This document shows, piece by piece, positions 8,369 to 16,868 of a stretch of 64,000 nucleotides of DNA. Made by a program: the position numbers and the translations under genes. The DNA is from Mycobacterium lehmannii (GTDB taxonomy: Bacteria; Actinomycetota; Actinomycetes; Mycobacteriales; Mycobacteriaceae): contig NZ_NKCN01000013.1 in the NCBI RefSeq assembly GCF_002245535.1, positions 1 to 64,000 on the forward strand, written 5' to 3'. Every line of letters begins with the position of its first letter. The stretch's first letter is position 1. A model generated the notes under the pieces. That model ran no database searches, was not told where the DNA came from, and saw only the letters and a program-made list of their open reading frames with translations.

Positions 8369-10732
8369 GTGACTTCTGCTTCAGCGGAGAAGGTCGCGAC
8401 CCGTTACGCAGGAACCCGAGTCGCGCGCGTCGAGGACAACCGGCTTCTCACCGGCCGAGGCACTTTCGTCGACGACGTCGTGCGGCCCGGGATGCTGCAC
8501 GCGTGCTTCGTGCGCAGCCCGTTCGCCAGGGCGAAGATCAACGGCATCGATGCGTCGGCCGCGCTGGCCATGCCGGGGGTACACGCGGTGTTCACCGCCG
8601 ACGACCTCAATCCCGACGTCAAGGAGTCCTGGCACGCGGTCGCGGGCAAGGACATCCCGGACACCCCGCGCCCGCCGCTGGCCGAAGGCGAGGTGAAGTT
8701 CGTCGGCGATCCGGTCGCGCTCGTCGTGGCCGACAGCCGCTACCTCGCCGAGGACGCCGTCGATCTCGTCGACGTCGACTACGAGCCATTGCCCGCGGTC
8801 GCCGACTTCACGAAAGCCGTCGGGTCGTCGGTGGTCGTGCATGAGGCCTACCCCGACAACGTCGCGGGCGGCATGGGCGGAGCGCCGCCCGACGAGGAGA
8901 CGTTCGCCACCGCCGCCTGCGTCGCGTCGGCGAACGTCTATCAGCAGATCCACGCGCCAGTGCCTATCGAGTGCCGCGGCATGGTCGTCGAGTGGACGCC
9001 TGCGACCGAGGAACTGACCCTGTGGGCGTCGACGCAGACGCCCCACGAGTTGCGGGCGTTCTGCGCCCGGCTGCTGGGCATTCCGGCGCACAACGTGCGG
9101 GTCATCATGCGCGACACCGGGGGTGGCTTCGGCCAGAAGGTCGTGCCGATGCGCGAGGACATGTGCATCATGCTGGCCGCGCGCAAGGTCTCCGCGGCGT
9201 CGAACGCGCAATTGAGCTCCGCGGCCTTGAAGTGGATCGAGGACCGCCGCGAGAACCTGATGTCGGCGGGTCAGGCCCGCCACGTCGACGGCACCGCGCG
9301 GATGGCCCTCGACGAAGAGGGCACCATCCTCGCCGTCGACATCGACTTCGCCTACGACATCGGCGCCTACCCCACCCCGTACCCGGTGCTGACCACCGCC
9401 GCGGTCGGCATGTTCTTCCCGGGCCCGTACCGGGTGCCGAAGGCCAGCTTCAACTACAAGACCGTGTTCTCCAACACCGCCGGCCTGCACGCGTACCGCG
9501 GCCCCTGGCAGTACGAAACCCTGGCCCGCGAAGTGCTTTTCGACATCGCCGCGCGCAAGCTGGACATGGATCCCGTCGAACTGCGCAGGCGCAACATCCT
9601 GCGCGGCGATGAGATGCCCTACTTCAACCCCAACGGCATGCCCTACGACCACGTCGCGCCCGCCGACACCTTCGAGCAGGCGGTGAAGATCCTCGACCAC
9701 GAGGGTTTCCGCAAGGAACAGGCCGATGCGCTGGCCGAGGGCCGCTACATCGGCCTGGGGTTCTCGGCCTACATCGAACCGACCGGCGCCGCGACCGGAC
9801 ACCTGGGCACCGAGGGCTGCACCATCCGGATGGAGCCCACCGGCAAGATCAACGTCTACGTCAACGGCGGGTCGACCGGCAACAGCCTCGAAACCACCGT
9901 CGTGCAGTTGACCGCCGACGCGCTGGGCGCCGAGATCGCCGACGTGTCGACGATCCAGGGCGACACCGCGGTCACCCCGTACGGCGCGGGCACCCAGGGC
10001 AGTCGCAGCGGTCCGATGACCGCGGGTGCGGTCGCCGAGGCGGGAGCGCTGCTGCGCAAGCAGATCATCGCGATGGCCGCACCGCGCCTGGAGGTCGACG
10101 AGGCCGAGGTGGAGCTGACCGGCTCGCGGGCCGTGGTGGCCGGAAACCCGGACAAGAGCGTGACTTTCGCTGATCTCGCCTACCGGGCGTACTACGAGCC
10201 GCAGCAGTTGCCGCCTGGTGTCTCGTCGTCGTTGGAGGCGACCGCGCGGTTCGCCTCACCACCGGAGGCGATGATCCACTGGGCGAACGCCACCCATGCC
10301 TGCACGTGCGAGGTCGACATCGAGACCGGGCGGGTCACCCTCACCCGCTACATCGTCAGCGAAGACGTCGGCCCGATGATCAACCCCAACGTGGTCGAGG
10401 GTCAGATCGCCGGCGGCACCGTGCAGGGCATCGGCGGTGCGCTGCTCGAGGACATGGCCTACGACGACGACGGCAACCCGCTGTCGAGCACGTTCGTCGA
10501 CTACCTGCTGCCGACGGCCACCGAGGTGCCCCCGATCGAGTACGGGCACGTGGAGATCCCCGGACCCGGCGTCGGCGGATACAAGGGCGTCGGCGAGGGC
10601 GGCGCGATCGGTTCGACACCCGCCGTCATCAACGCGATCAACGATGCCCTGGCACCGCTCGGTGTCACGCTGACCCGCCTACCCGCCAGCCCCGCCGCGA
10701 TCGTCGAGGCCATCGAGAACGCCCAGAAGTAA
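8369..10732 (+). CDS. Molybdenum hydroxylase large subunit (xanthine oxidase family, not CO dehydrogenase)
   Basis: A 787-residue molybdopterin-binding subunit. GGGFGQK contacts the cofactor, and GVGEGG supplies the catalytic glutamate (E743). The active-site loop reads HAYRGPW (A375-W380). True form I CO dehydrogenase has AYRCSFR with a copper-binding Cys, and form II has AYRGAGR, so CO oxidation is not supported and the substrate is unknown. A nine-residue insert follows V274 (see the repeat entry). GTG start at 8369 with a GAGGAGAAGGG ribosome site. CoxG, FAD and Fe-S subunits follow in the same operon and should complete an L-M-S hydroxylase. Confidence 0.92.
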   Translation: MTSASAEKVATRYAGTRVARVEDNRLLTGRGTFVDDVVRPGMLHACFVRSPFARAKINGIDASAALAMPGVHAVFTADDLNPDVKESWHAVAGKDIPDTPRPPLAEGEVKFVGDPVALVVADSRYLAEDAVDLVDVDYEPLPAVADFTKAVGSSVVVHEAYPDNVAGGMGGAPPDEETFATAACVASANVYQQIHAPVPIECRGMVVEWTPATEELTLWASTQTPHELRAFCARLLGIPAHNVRVIMRDTGGGFGQKVVPMREDMCIMLAARKVSAASNAQLSSAALKWIEDRRENLMSAGQARHVDGTARMALDEEGTILAVDIDFAYDIGAYPTPYPVLTTAAVGMFFPGPYRVPKASFNYKTVFSNTAGLHAYRGPWQYETLAREVLFDIAARKLDMDPVELRRRNILRGDEMPYFNPNGMPYDHVAPADTFEQAVKILDHEGFRKEQADALAEGRYIGLGFSAYIEPTGAATGHLGTEGCTIRMEPTGKINVYVNGGSTGNSLETTVVQLTADALGAEIADVSTIQGDTAVTPYGAGTQGSRSGPMTAGAVAEAGALLRKQIIAMAAPRLEVDEAEVELTGSRAVVAGNPDKSVTFADLAYRAYYEPQQLPPGVSSSLEATARFASPPEAMIHWANATHACTCEVDIETGRVTLTRYIVSEDVGPMINPNVVEGQIAGGTVQGIGGALLEDMAYDDDGNPLSSTFVDYLLPTATEVPPIEYGHVEIPGPGVGGYKGVGEGGAIGSTPAVINAINDALAPLGVTLTRLPASPAAIVEAIENAQK
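9190..9225 (+). repeat. 27-bp in-frame insert flanked by 9-bp direct repeats
   Basis: CTCCGCGGC occurs at 9190-9198 and again at 9217-9225. The unit between repeat starts is 27 bp and adds nine residues (SAASNAQLS) to the hydroxylase large subunit. Removing one unit gives AARKVSAALKW, the same length as the usual family segment (AARKxGRPVKW). The reading frame is kept. It looks like a small recent insertion or duplication in this gene; the cause is unknown. Confidence 0.6.
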
Positions 10733-10746
10733 GGAACGCAGCCACA

Positions 10747-11454
10747 GTGGAACTCAACAACGAATTCCGGGTCGCCGTGCCGGTGGACACGGCATGGGAG
10801 GCACTCAACGACGTCGAACGCGTCGCGCCGTGCATTCCGGGTGCTCAGCTGTTGTCGGTCGACGGCGACGCCTTCACCGGCGCGGTGAAGGTCAAGGTCG
10901 GTCCGATCACGGTGTCTTACAAGGGCGATGCGTTGTTCGAGGAGCGCGACAAGGCCGCTCGCCGTGTTGTCATCAAGGCGCAGGGTAAGGAGACCCGCGG
11001 CAGTGGTAACGCGGCCGCGCTCGTGACCGCGCAACTCAAGGACGAGGGTGACGCGACCAGCGTCACGATCACCACGGACTTGACCATCTCGGGGAAGGCC
11101 GCTCAGTTCGGCCGCGGCGTACTGACCGACGTGTCGACGAACCTGATCGGACAATTCGCCAAGAACCTCGAATCGGATCTTCTCGGCGGCGCCGCGACGA
11201 GCGCACCGACCACGGAGACGGCGGCGGTTGCGGCTCAGCCCGACACCGGTGATTCCATCGACATGCTCAAAGTCGTTGCGCTGCCGATGGCCAAGCGGGC
11301 CGCACCCGTCGTGGCCGCACTCGCCGGCGGCGTGGCGATGGGCTTCCTGATCGGGCGGCGCCGCAGGAAGAGCCCCACCACCGTGCTGGCCGACGACCTG
11401 CAGTCCGCCCTAGTGCGACTGCTGAGCGCGCCGACCGAGCGGCTGCGGCCGTGA
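10747..11454 (+). CDS. CoxG-like SRPBCC protein with C-terminal membrane anchor
   Basis: A 235-residue CoxG/SRPBCC-fold protein: hydrophobic-pocket domain at about residues 1-150, a linker rich in Ala/Thr, then a C-terminal transmembrane segment (PVVAALAGGVAMGFLIG) followed by RRRRK. In CO dehydrogenase systems CoxG tethers the enzyme to the membrane and is implicated in handing electrons to menaquinone. By inference this version couples the present hydroxylase to the respiratory quinone pool. The GTG at 10747 has an AAGGAACG ribosome site, 14 bases after the large-subunit stop. It overlaps the next gene by four bases (GTGA). Confidence 0.85.
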   Translation: MELNNEFRVAVPVDTAWEALNDVERVAPCIPGAQLLSVDGDAFTGAVKVKVGPITVSYKGDALFEERDKAARRVVIKAQGKETRGSGNAAALVTAQLKDEGDATSVTITTDLTISGKAAQFGRGVLTDVSTNLIGQFAKNLESDLLGGAATSAPTTETAAVAAQPDTGDSIDMLKVVALPMAKRAAPVVAALAGGVAMGFLIGRRRRKSPTTVLADDLQSALVRLLSAPTERLRP

Positions 11455-12326
11455 AAGCCGCTCCGTTCACCTACCACCGCCCCGAATCGGTGAAGGAGGC
11501 GGTGGACATGCTCGCCGAATACGGCGAGGACGCGAAAATCCTTGCGGGCGGTCAGAGTCTGGTGCCGATGCTGGCGATGCGCTTGACGCACTTCGACAAC
11601 CTCATTGACATCTCCCGCATCGAAGAGCTTCGCAGCATCGACCTGGTCGACGGCGCGGTACGCGTCGCGGCGGGCACCCCGCACTCGTTCGTCGGAATGG
11701 ATGACGAAGCGGCGGAATCGGTTCCGCTGCTGACGCTGGCCACCCCGCACATCGGGCACTTCCAGATCCGCACCAGGGGCACGCTCGGCGGCGCCATCGC
11801 GCACGCCGACCCTGCGGCGGAGTACGCGGCGGTCGCGCTCGCGCTCGACGCACAGATGGATGTCGTCTCGTCGACGGGATTCCGGCAGATCGCTGCGACG
11901 GACTTCTTCACCGGCCTTTGGGAGACCTCACTGGCGCCCGGGGAGATGTTGACCGCGGTGCACTTCCCCGTCTGGGGCGGGCGGTCGGGTTTCGCGCTGG
12001 AGGAATTCGCCCGCCGCCACGGCGATTTCGCGATCGCCGGCGCCGCGGTGGCGGTCGAACTCGACGACGATGACCGGGTAAGCCGTTGCGGCATCGGCTT
12101 GTTGGGTCTGGGCTCGACACCGCTGCGAGGCAGCGCCGCCGAAACGGCCGTCACGGGTCGACCGGTCGACGAGATCAGCGCCGAAGAGGTCGGGCGGCTC
12201 GCGCTGTCCGGGCTCGAGGACATCCCATCCGACCTGCAGGGGTCGGCCACCTACCGGGCCAAGGTCGGGGCGACGATGGTCGCCCGCGCCTGGTCCGGCG
12301 CCATCACGGAGGCACGCGATGCATGA
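11451..12326 (+). CDS. Molybdenum hydroxylase FAD-binding subunit (CoxM-like)
   Basis: A 291-residue subunit with the two FAD pyrophosphate motifs of the xanthine oxidase medium subunit, AGGQSLVPML near residue 32 and TLGGAIAHADPAAE near residue 106. It passes electrons from the Fe-S clusters to FAD. It starts at a GTG overlapping the coxG stop and overlaps the Fe-S subunit gene by eight bases, so stoichiometric translation by coupling is likely. Confidence 0.92.
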   Translation: MKAAPFTYHRPESVKEAVDMLAEYGEDAKILAGGQSLVPMLAMRLTHFDNLIDISRIEELRSIDLVDGAVRVAAGTPHSFVGMDDEAAESVPLLTLATPHIGHFQIRTRGTLGGAIAHADPAAEYAAVALALDAQMDVVSSTGFRQIAATDFFTGLWETSLAPGEMLTAVHFPVWGGRSGFALEEFARRHGDFAIAGAAVAVELDDDDRVSRCGIGLLGLGSTPLRGSAAETAVTGRPVDEISAEEVGRLALSGLEDIPSDLQGSATYRAKVGATMVARAWSGAITEARDA

Positions 12327-12789
12327 GATGCCGGTCGAAATGACGGTCAACGGGCGCACGTTCGCCGCGACCGTGGAACCGCGCCTCACACTCGCGGACT
12401 TCCTGCGGGAGAAGTGTGGCTTGACCGGAACACACCTCGGATGTGAGCACGGCGCCTGTGGTGCCTGCACGGTGCTGCTCGACGGCGACGCGGTGCGCGC
12501 CTGCCTGATCTTCGCCGTGCAGGCCGAGGGTATGGAGGTCACCACCGTCGAGGGCATCGGCGGCGCCGACGGTGAACTGTCGCCGGTGCAAGCCGCCCTG
12601 CGCGAATGCCACGGGCTGCAGTGCGGTTTCTGCACCCCGGGCTTCGTCACCTCCATCACCGCGTTGCTGCGTGACAATCCCAAGCCGAGCGACGAAGAGA
12701 TCCGCGAGGGTTTGTCGGGCAACTTCTGCCGGTGCACGGGTTATCAGGGGATCGTCAACGCGGTACACCGTGCCGCCGAGATGACCTGA
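12319..12789 (+). CDS. Molybdenum hydroxylase [2Fe-2S] subunit (CoxS-like)
   Basis: A 156-residue small subunit. The N-terminal plant-type ferredoxin domain carries CEHGACGACTVLLDG plus a downstream Cys, and the C-terminal helical domain carries CGFCTPG and CRCTGY, giving the two [2Fe-2S] clusters of the family. It completes the L-M-S enzyme. The order in this operon is large, CoxG, medium, small, whereas the classical cox operon runs M-S-L. It ends the tight part of the operon; the SDR gene follows after 76 bases. Confidence 0.94.
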   Translation: MHEMPVEMTVNGRTFAATVEPRLTLADFLREKCGLTGTHLGCEHGACGACTVLLDGDAVRACLIFAVQAEGMEVTTVEGIGGADGELSPVQAALRECHGLQCGFCTPGFVTSITALLRDNPKPSDEEIREGLSGNFCRCTGYQGIVNAVHRAAEMT

Positions 12790-12865
12790 GGCCGCCCATG
12801 TCGTCGGCGGGCCGCCGCGCCGACTCCTATACGATCGGCACCTTCTTCGAGACCCGAGGAGAACC

Positions 12866-13852
12866 ATGCTGATCGCCGTCACCGGGGGCACCGGGTACGT
12901 CGGCGCCCACTGCGTGCGTGCCCTGCTTTCTGCCGGCCACCGCGTGCGCCTGCTCATCGCGCCCGACGCGGAAGGCGCGCCGGTCCTGGCCAAACTCGCC
13001 GAGATCGGTGACGTCGAGACGGTCAGCGGCGACATCCGGCAGACCGCCACCGTCGAGGGGCTCCTCGACGGCTGCGACGCGGTGCTGCACGGCGCCGGCG
13101 TCGTCGGCACCGACAAGCGCCGCAGCACGCTGATGTGGGAGGTCAACGCCCATGCCACCGAAGCGGTGCTGACGCGCGCGGTGGCCGGCGGGTTGGACCC
13201 CGTCGTGTTGGTCAGCAGCTACAGCGCGCTGTTCCCGCCACCCAACGGCGTCATCGGTCCCGATACGCCCACCGCGCCCGGTCGCAGTCCCTACGCGCAG
13301 ACCAAGGCCTACGCCGACCGCGTGGCACGGCGGCTGCAGGAGCAGGGCGCGCCGGTCGTCATCACCTACCCGTCGAGTGTGGTGGGCCCGGCGTTCCACA
13401 CCGCCGCGGGCGTCACCGAGCGCGGGTGGGCGCCCCTGGTGCGATGGGGCGTGGCGCCGCGACTGCGCGGAGGGATGCAGATGATCGACGTTCGCGATGT
13501 CGCCGACGTGCACGCCGCGTTGTTCGTTCCCGGCCGCGGACCGCGCCGCTACGTGTGCGGTGGCGAGTTGATCGCGTTCGACGACATGATCTCGGCCCTG
13601 GAGAATGGCACGAAACGGCGATTCCGGCGAATCCCGGTCAGCCAGAGCATATTTCGAGGCCTCAGCATCGTCGGAGAGGCGCTGTCCGGCGTCGTCGACC
13701 TTGGCGACGGCCTCACCTATGAGGCGGCACTGTTGCTCACCGCCGCGACGCCGACCGACGACTCCGCCACCACCGGCGACCTCGGCGTGACGTGGCGATC
13801 GCCGATCGAGGCCATCATCGCGACTTTCGAACGGCAGCAATCGGTTCCGTAA
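12866..13852 (+). CDS. Extended SDR: NAD-dependent epimerase/dehydratase-like
   Basis: A 328-residue extended short-chain dehydrogenase/reductase. The N-terminal Rossmann motif is GGTGYVG and the active-site block has VSSYSA with YAQTK (catalytic Tyr and Lys). The family acts on nucleotide sugars, sterols or dihydroflavonol-like compounds; none can be chosen here. The ATG at 12866 has a GAGGAGAA ribosome site. It is on the same strand as the molybdenum hydroxylase operon and may process the same substrate, but the 76-base gap allows its own promoter. It converges on ctaD. Confidence 0.82.
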   Translation: MLIAVTGGTGYVGAHCVRALLSAGHRVRLLIAPDAEGAPVLAKLAEIGDVETVSGDIRQTATVEGLLDGCDAVLHGAGVVGTDKRRSTLMWEVNAHATEAVLTRAVAGGLDPVVLVSSYSALFPPPNGVIGPDTPTAPGRSPYAQTKAYADRVARRLQEQGAPVVITYPSSVVGPAFHTAAGVTERGWAPLVRWGVAPRLRGGMQMIDVRDVADVHAALFVPGRGPRRYVCGGELIAFDDMISALENGTKRRFRRIPVSQSIFRGLSIVGEALSGVVDLGDGLTYEAALLLTAATPTDDSATTGDLGVTWRSPIEAIIATFERQQSVP

Positions 13853-13882
13853 CTGGTTCGGACCGGCTGAGCAGCCGCCCGG

Positions 13883-15631
13883 TCAGCTGCGGTCGGGCTC
13901 TGTGCGGGGGCCGAAACCGGACGGCGATTCACCCGCCGTTGCGTGCTTACCGATATGCGACTCGGCTCGCATCCGGTCCACCATGTGGGGATAGTGCAGC
14001 TCGAAAGCCGGCCGCTCCGAACGGATCCGGGGCAGCTCGGTGAAGTTGTGGCGCGGCGGCGGACACGACGTCGCCCACTCCAGCGAGTTTCCATACCCCC
14101 ACGGATCGTCGACCGTGACCGGCTCGCCGTAGCGCCAGCTCTTGAACACGTTCCAGACGAACGGGAGCATCGAGATACCCAGGATGAACGCCCCGATCGT
14201 CGACACCACATTGAGCGGTACGAACCCATCGGACGGTAGGTAGTCGGCGTAGCGACGAGGCATGCCTTCGTTACCGAGCCAGTGCTGCACCAAAAACGTG
14301 GTGTGGAAACCGATGAACGTGAGCCAGAAGTGCAGCTTGCCCAACCGTTCGTCGAGCAACCGGCCCGTCATCTTCGGGAACCAGAAGTAGATCCCCGCAT
14401 AGGTCGCGAACACGATGGTCCCGAACAACACGTAGTGGAAATGCGCGATCAAGAAGTAGGTGTCGGAGACGTGGAAGTCCAGCGGCGGGCTGGCCAGCAT
14501 CACGCCGGTGAGTCCACCGAGGAGGAAGGTGAGCATGAACCCGATCGAGAACAGCATCGGTGTCTCGAATGTCAGCTGGCCCTTCCACATCGTGCCTATC
14601 CAGTTGAAGAACTTGATCCCGGTGGGCACGGCTATCAGATAGGTGGTGAACGAGAAAAACGGCAACAGCACGGCGCCCGTCGCGTACATGTGGTGCGCCC
14701 ACACCACGACGGACAACGCGGCGATGCCCAGGGTGGCGTAGATCAGGGTGGTGTAGCCGAAGATCGGCTTGCGGCTGAAGACGGGGAATATTTCGGTGAC
14801 GATGCCGAAGAACGGCAGCGCCACGATGTACACCTCGGGGTGGCCGAAGAACCAGAACAGGTGCTGGTAGAGGATCGGTCCGCCGTTGGCCGGGTCGTAG
14901 ATGTGCGCGCCGAGGTGACGGTCGGCGGCCAGCGCGAGAAGTGCGGCGGTCAGGATCGGGAAGGCCATTAGTACCAGAACCGACGTCACCAGGATGTTCC
15001 AGGTGAAGATCGGCATCCGGAACATCGTCATACCGGGTGCGCGCATGCACACCACGGTGGTGATCATGTTGACCCCGCCGAGGATGGTGCCCAGACCGGC
15101 CACGGCCAGGCCCATGATCCACAGGTCACCGCCGGCGCCCGGTGAATGCATGGCGTTGCTCAGCGGCGCATAGGCCGTCCAGCCGAAGTCGGCCGCGCCA
15201 CCGGGGGTGATGAAGCCCGCGATCGCGATGAGCCCGCCGAACAGGAACAGCCAGTACGAGAATGCGTTGAGCCGCGGAAACGCCACGTCGGGGGCGCCGA
15301 TCTGCAGCGGCAGCACCAGGTTGGCGAACCCGAACACGATCGGCGTCGCATAGAACAGCAGCATGATTGTGCCGTGCATGGTGAACAGCTGGTTGTACTG
15401 CTCATTGGACAGGAACTGCAGCCCCGGCATCGCCAGCTCGCCCCTGATGAACAGGGCCATCAACCCGCCGATGAAGAAGAACACGAAGCAGGTGACCACG
15501 TACATGATGCCGATCAGCTTGTGATCGGTCGTGGTGATGAGCTTGTAGATCAGCGTGCCCTTCGGGCCCATTCGGGCCGGGAACGGGCGACGTACCTCCA
15601 GCTGAGGAACCGAGGTCACTTCGGCGGTCAC
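13883..15631 (-). CDS. ctaD: Cytochrome c oxidase subunit I (aa3 type)
   Basis: A 582-residue, 12-helix haem-copper oxidase subunit. The CuB/haem a3 site is clear: [10 protein letters not shown] (His-Tyr pair), WAHHMY (two His) and FHYVLFG (haem ligands), plus the early MHGTIM haem a ligand. It reduces oxygen to water in the membrane as part of the bcc-aa3 supercomplex. The GTG start at 15631 has a GAAGGGAG ribosome site. It stands alone, away from ctaC and the qcr genes, as is usual for mycobacterial ctaD. Whether it is the main or a second copy cannot be told from this window. Confidence 0.95.
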   Translation of the reverse strand: MTAEVTSVPQLEVRRPFPARMGPKGTLIYKLITTTDHKLIGIMYVVTCFVFFFIGGLMALFIRGELAMPGLQFLSNEQYNQLFTMHGTIMLLFYATPIVFGFANLVLPLQIGAPDVAFPRLNAFSYWLFLFGGLIAIAGFITPGGAADFGWTAYAPLSNAMHSPGAGGDLWIMGLAVAGLGTILGGVNMITTVVCMRAPGMTMFRMPIFTWNILVTSVLVLMAFPILTAALLALAADRHLGAHIYDPANGGPILYQHLFWFFGHPEVYIVALPFFGIVTEIFPVFSRKPIFGYTTLIYATLGIAALSVVVWAHHMYATGAVLLPFFSFTTYLIAVPTGIKFFNWIGTMWKGQLTFETPMLFSIGFMLTFLLGGLTGVMLASPPLDFHVSDTYFLIAHFHYVLFGTIVFATYAGIYFWFPKMTGRLLDERLGKLHFWLTFIGFHTTFLVQHWLGNEGMPRRYADYLPSDGFVPLNVVSTIGAFILGISMLPFVWNVFKSWRYGEPVTVDDPWGYGNSLEWATSCPPPRHNFTELPRIRSERPAFELHYPHMVDRMRAESHIGKHATAGESPSGFGPRTEPDRS

Positions 15632-15730
15632 GTAACGCTCCCTTCGGCGCGGGGCCAGGGGTCATGTACCCAAATCTCGTGACCTCGATCTTAGGTAGCG
15701 CCGAAGCGGACCGAAAGCCATTCGGCGAAG

Positions 15731-15746
15731 CGGCGCGGCCGCGCCG
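15731..15746. terminator. 16-bp perfect palindrome between GreA-like gene and ctaD
   Basis: CGGCGCGGCCGCGCCG is self-complementary and begins two bases beyond the stop codon of the upstream minus-strand GreA-like gene. It could fold as a short GC hairpin that ends that transcript ahead of the ctaD promoter. No T-run follows, so the call is weak. Confidence 0.3.
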
Positions 15747-15747
15747 G

Positions 15748-16233
15748 TCAGCCGGCCGCGTTCACAGGTGTCCCGTCGTCGCTGTGCATGCCGTACGGCA
15801 CCGCCGTCAGCATCGTGACCGACAGCTCGGTTCCATTCGGTGTCCGGAAGCTGCGCTGCTCACCGGGGCGGGCACCGAGGATGGCCGCGCCCAGCGGCGA
15901 CTGAGTGGAGTACACCTCGATGTCGCCGTGTTCGGCGCTGCGCACGCCGAGCAGGAACGTCTCGATCTCGGCGGTGTCGTCGAACCGCACCGTGACGACC
16001 ATGCCCGGTTCGGCGATACCGTCGTCCGGCGGATCCTCACCGACGACAGCGTTGATGAGCATCTCGTGGATCTGCTGGATACGAGCTTGACGTGCCCGCT
16101 TGATCGCGCTGGCGTTTTCGTCGGCGTCTTCGTCGCCGACCGCGTTCGCGCACAGCTCGCGCAGTGTGGCGAGCTCCTCTTGCAACCGCTCGTAGGCCGC
16201 CCGCGAGATCCAGATCCGCTGCGCACTTGTCAT
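15748..16233 (-). CDS. GreA/GreB-family (Rnk-like) protein, copy 2
   Basis: A 161-residue protein with a short N-terminal alpha-helical hairpin (ISRAAYERLQEELATLREL) and a C-terminal FKBP-like GreA/GreB domain containing VRSAEHGDIEVYSTQSPLGA and ILGARPGEQR. Gre factors enter the RNA polymerase secondary channel; short Rnk-type relatives bind polymerase without cleavage stimulation. Which applies here is not known. The ATG at 16233 sits just behind AAGGACCGAAA, the same leader used by the neighbouring copy; the longer frame from 16257 lacks a good site. It is a tandem paralogue of the next gene, 20 bases away. Confidence 0.8.
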   Translation of the reverse strand: MTSAQRIWISRAAYERLQEELATLRELCANAVGDEDADENASAIKRARQARIQQIHEMLINAVVGEDPPDDGIAEPGMVVTVRFDDTAEIETFLLGVRSAEHGDIEVYSTQSPLGAAILGARPGEQRSFRTPNGTELSVTMLTAVPYGMHSDDGTPVNAAG

Positions 16234-16253
16234 TTTTCGGTCCTTCCGTGCAA

Positions 16254-16751
16254 TCAAGCTGGGAGTCGGCCGGCTGCCGAGTCGATGGCGCCCTCGTAGG
16301 GCGTGGCTTCCAGGAGCGTCACTCGTAACTCCTTACCGGTGGGGGCCTCATACGTTCGCCGATCCCCCGGCCGTGCGCCGAGGATCGCGACGCCCAGCGG
16401 CGACCGCGGCGAGTAGACCTCGATCTCGGCGGGTTCGATACCGCGGATCCCGAGCAGGAACGTCTCGGTGTCACCGGTGTCGTCGTAGCGGATGGTCAAG
16501 ACCATGCCCGGCTCAGCCACGCCATCGTCGGGCGGGTTCTCGCCAACGACGGCGTTCGCGAGCAGGTCTTCGATCCGGTGGATCCGGTTGGACCGCATTC
16601 GGTCCTCCGCCGTACGGGCGGCGTCATCGTCGGTGGCGTCGTCGGACACCTCGGGTCGATGTTTGGCCCTCAGCTCGGCCAGTTCGGCCTGCAGTTTGAT
16701 GTAGGCACGGCGCGTCATCCAGACGCGGTCGGTGCTCGTCATGCTCGTCAT
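16254..16751 (-). CDS. GreA/GreB-family (Rnk-like) protein, copy 1
   Basis: A 165-residue paralogue of the adjacent gene, with matching blocks throughout: AVVGENPPDDGVAEPGMV here against AVVGEDPPDDGIAEPGMV there, and EVYSPRSPLG against EVYSTQSPLG. The N-terminal helix pair (YIKLQAELAELRAKH) and C-terminal FKBP-like domain (GVAILGARPGDRR) define the Gre/Rnk fold. The start ATG at 16751 follows GAAAGGACCGAAC. It is first of the two-gene unit. Divergence is greatest in the acidic linker between domains. Confidence 0.8.
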   Translation of the reverse strand: MTSMTSTDRVWMTRRAYIKLQAELAELRAKHRPEVSDDATDDDAARTAEDRMRSNRIHRIEDLLANAVVGENPPDDGVAEPGMVLTIRYDDTGDTETFLLGIRGIEPAEIEVYSPRSPLGVAILGARPGDRRTYEAPTGKELRVTLLEATPYEGAIDSAAGRLPA

Positions 16752-16778
16752 GTTCGGTCCTTTCTCGAAGGGTGTTGC

Positions 16779-16845
16779 CGTCAGGGGCGGGCCACGGGCT
16801 GTGGCAGCGCCGCCCCTGACGACTCGCCGTGCCCCGCGAGGGGCA
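16779..16845. terminator. Two stacked GC hairpins between dadA-like gene and GreA-like pair
   Basis: A perfect 12-bp inverted repeat (CGTCAGGGGCGG at 16779-16790 and its complement at 16810-16821) encloses a second five-bp stem (GCCAC/GTGGC at 16791-16805). A separate hairpin, TGCCCC-GCGA-GGGGCA, lies at 16830-16845. Both fall in the 117-base gap after the minus-strand dadA-like stop and before the GreA-like start. They probably end the upstream transcript, but T-tracts are poor, and a regulatory leader role for the GreA pair is an alternative. Confidence 0.55.
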
Positions 16846-16868
16846 GAAAAGTCGTGTGCTTGCTCGGC

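Noticed and set aside
8381..9802. 473-residue open frame antisense to the hydroxylase large subunit
   Set aside because: Arg/His/Val-rich shadow without recognisable motifs; the plus-strand gene is well supported.
8369..12789. Calling the molybdenum hydroxylase operon a carbon monoxide dehydrogenase
   Set aside because: Gene content is Cox-like, but the active-site loop AYRGPW lacks the Cys of form I CO dehydrogenase and does not match form II either.
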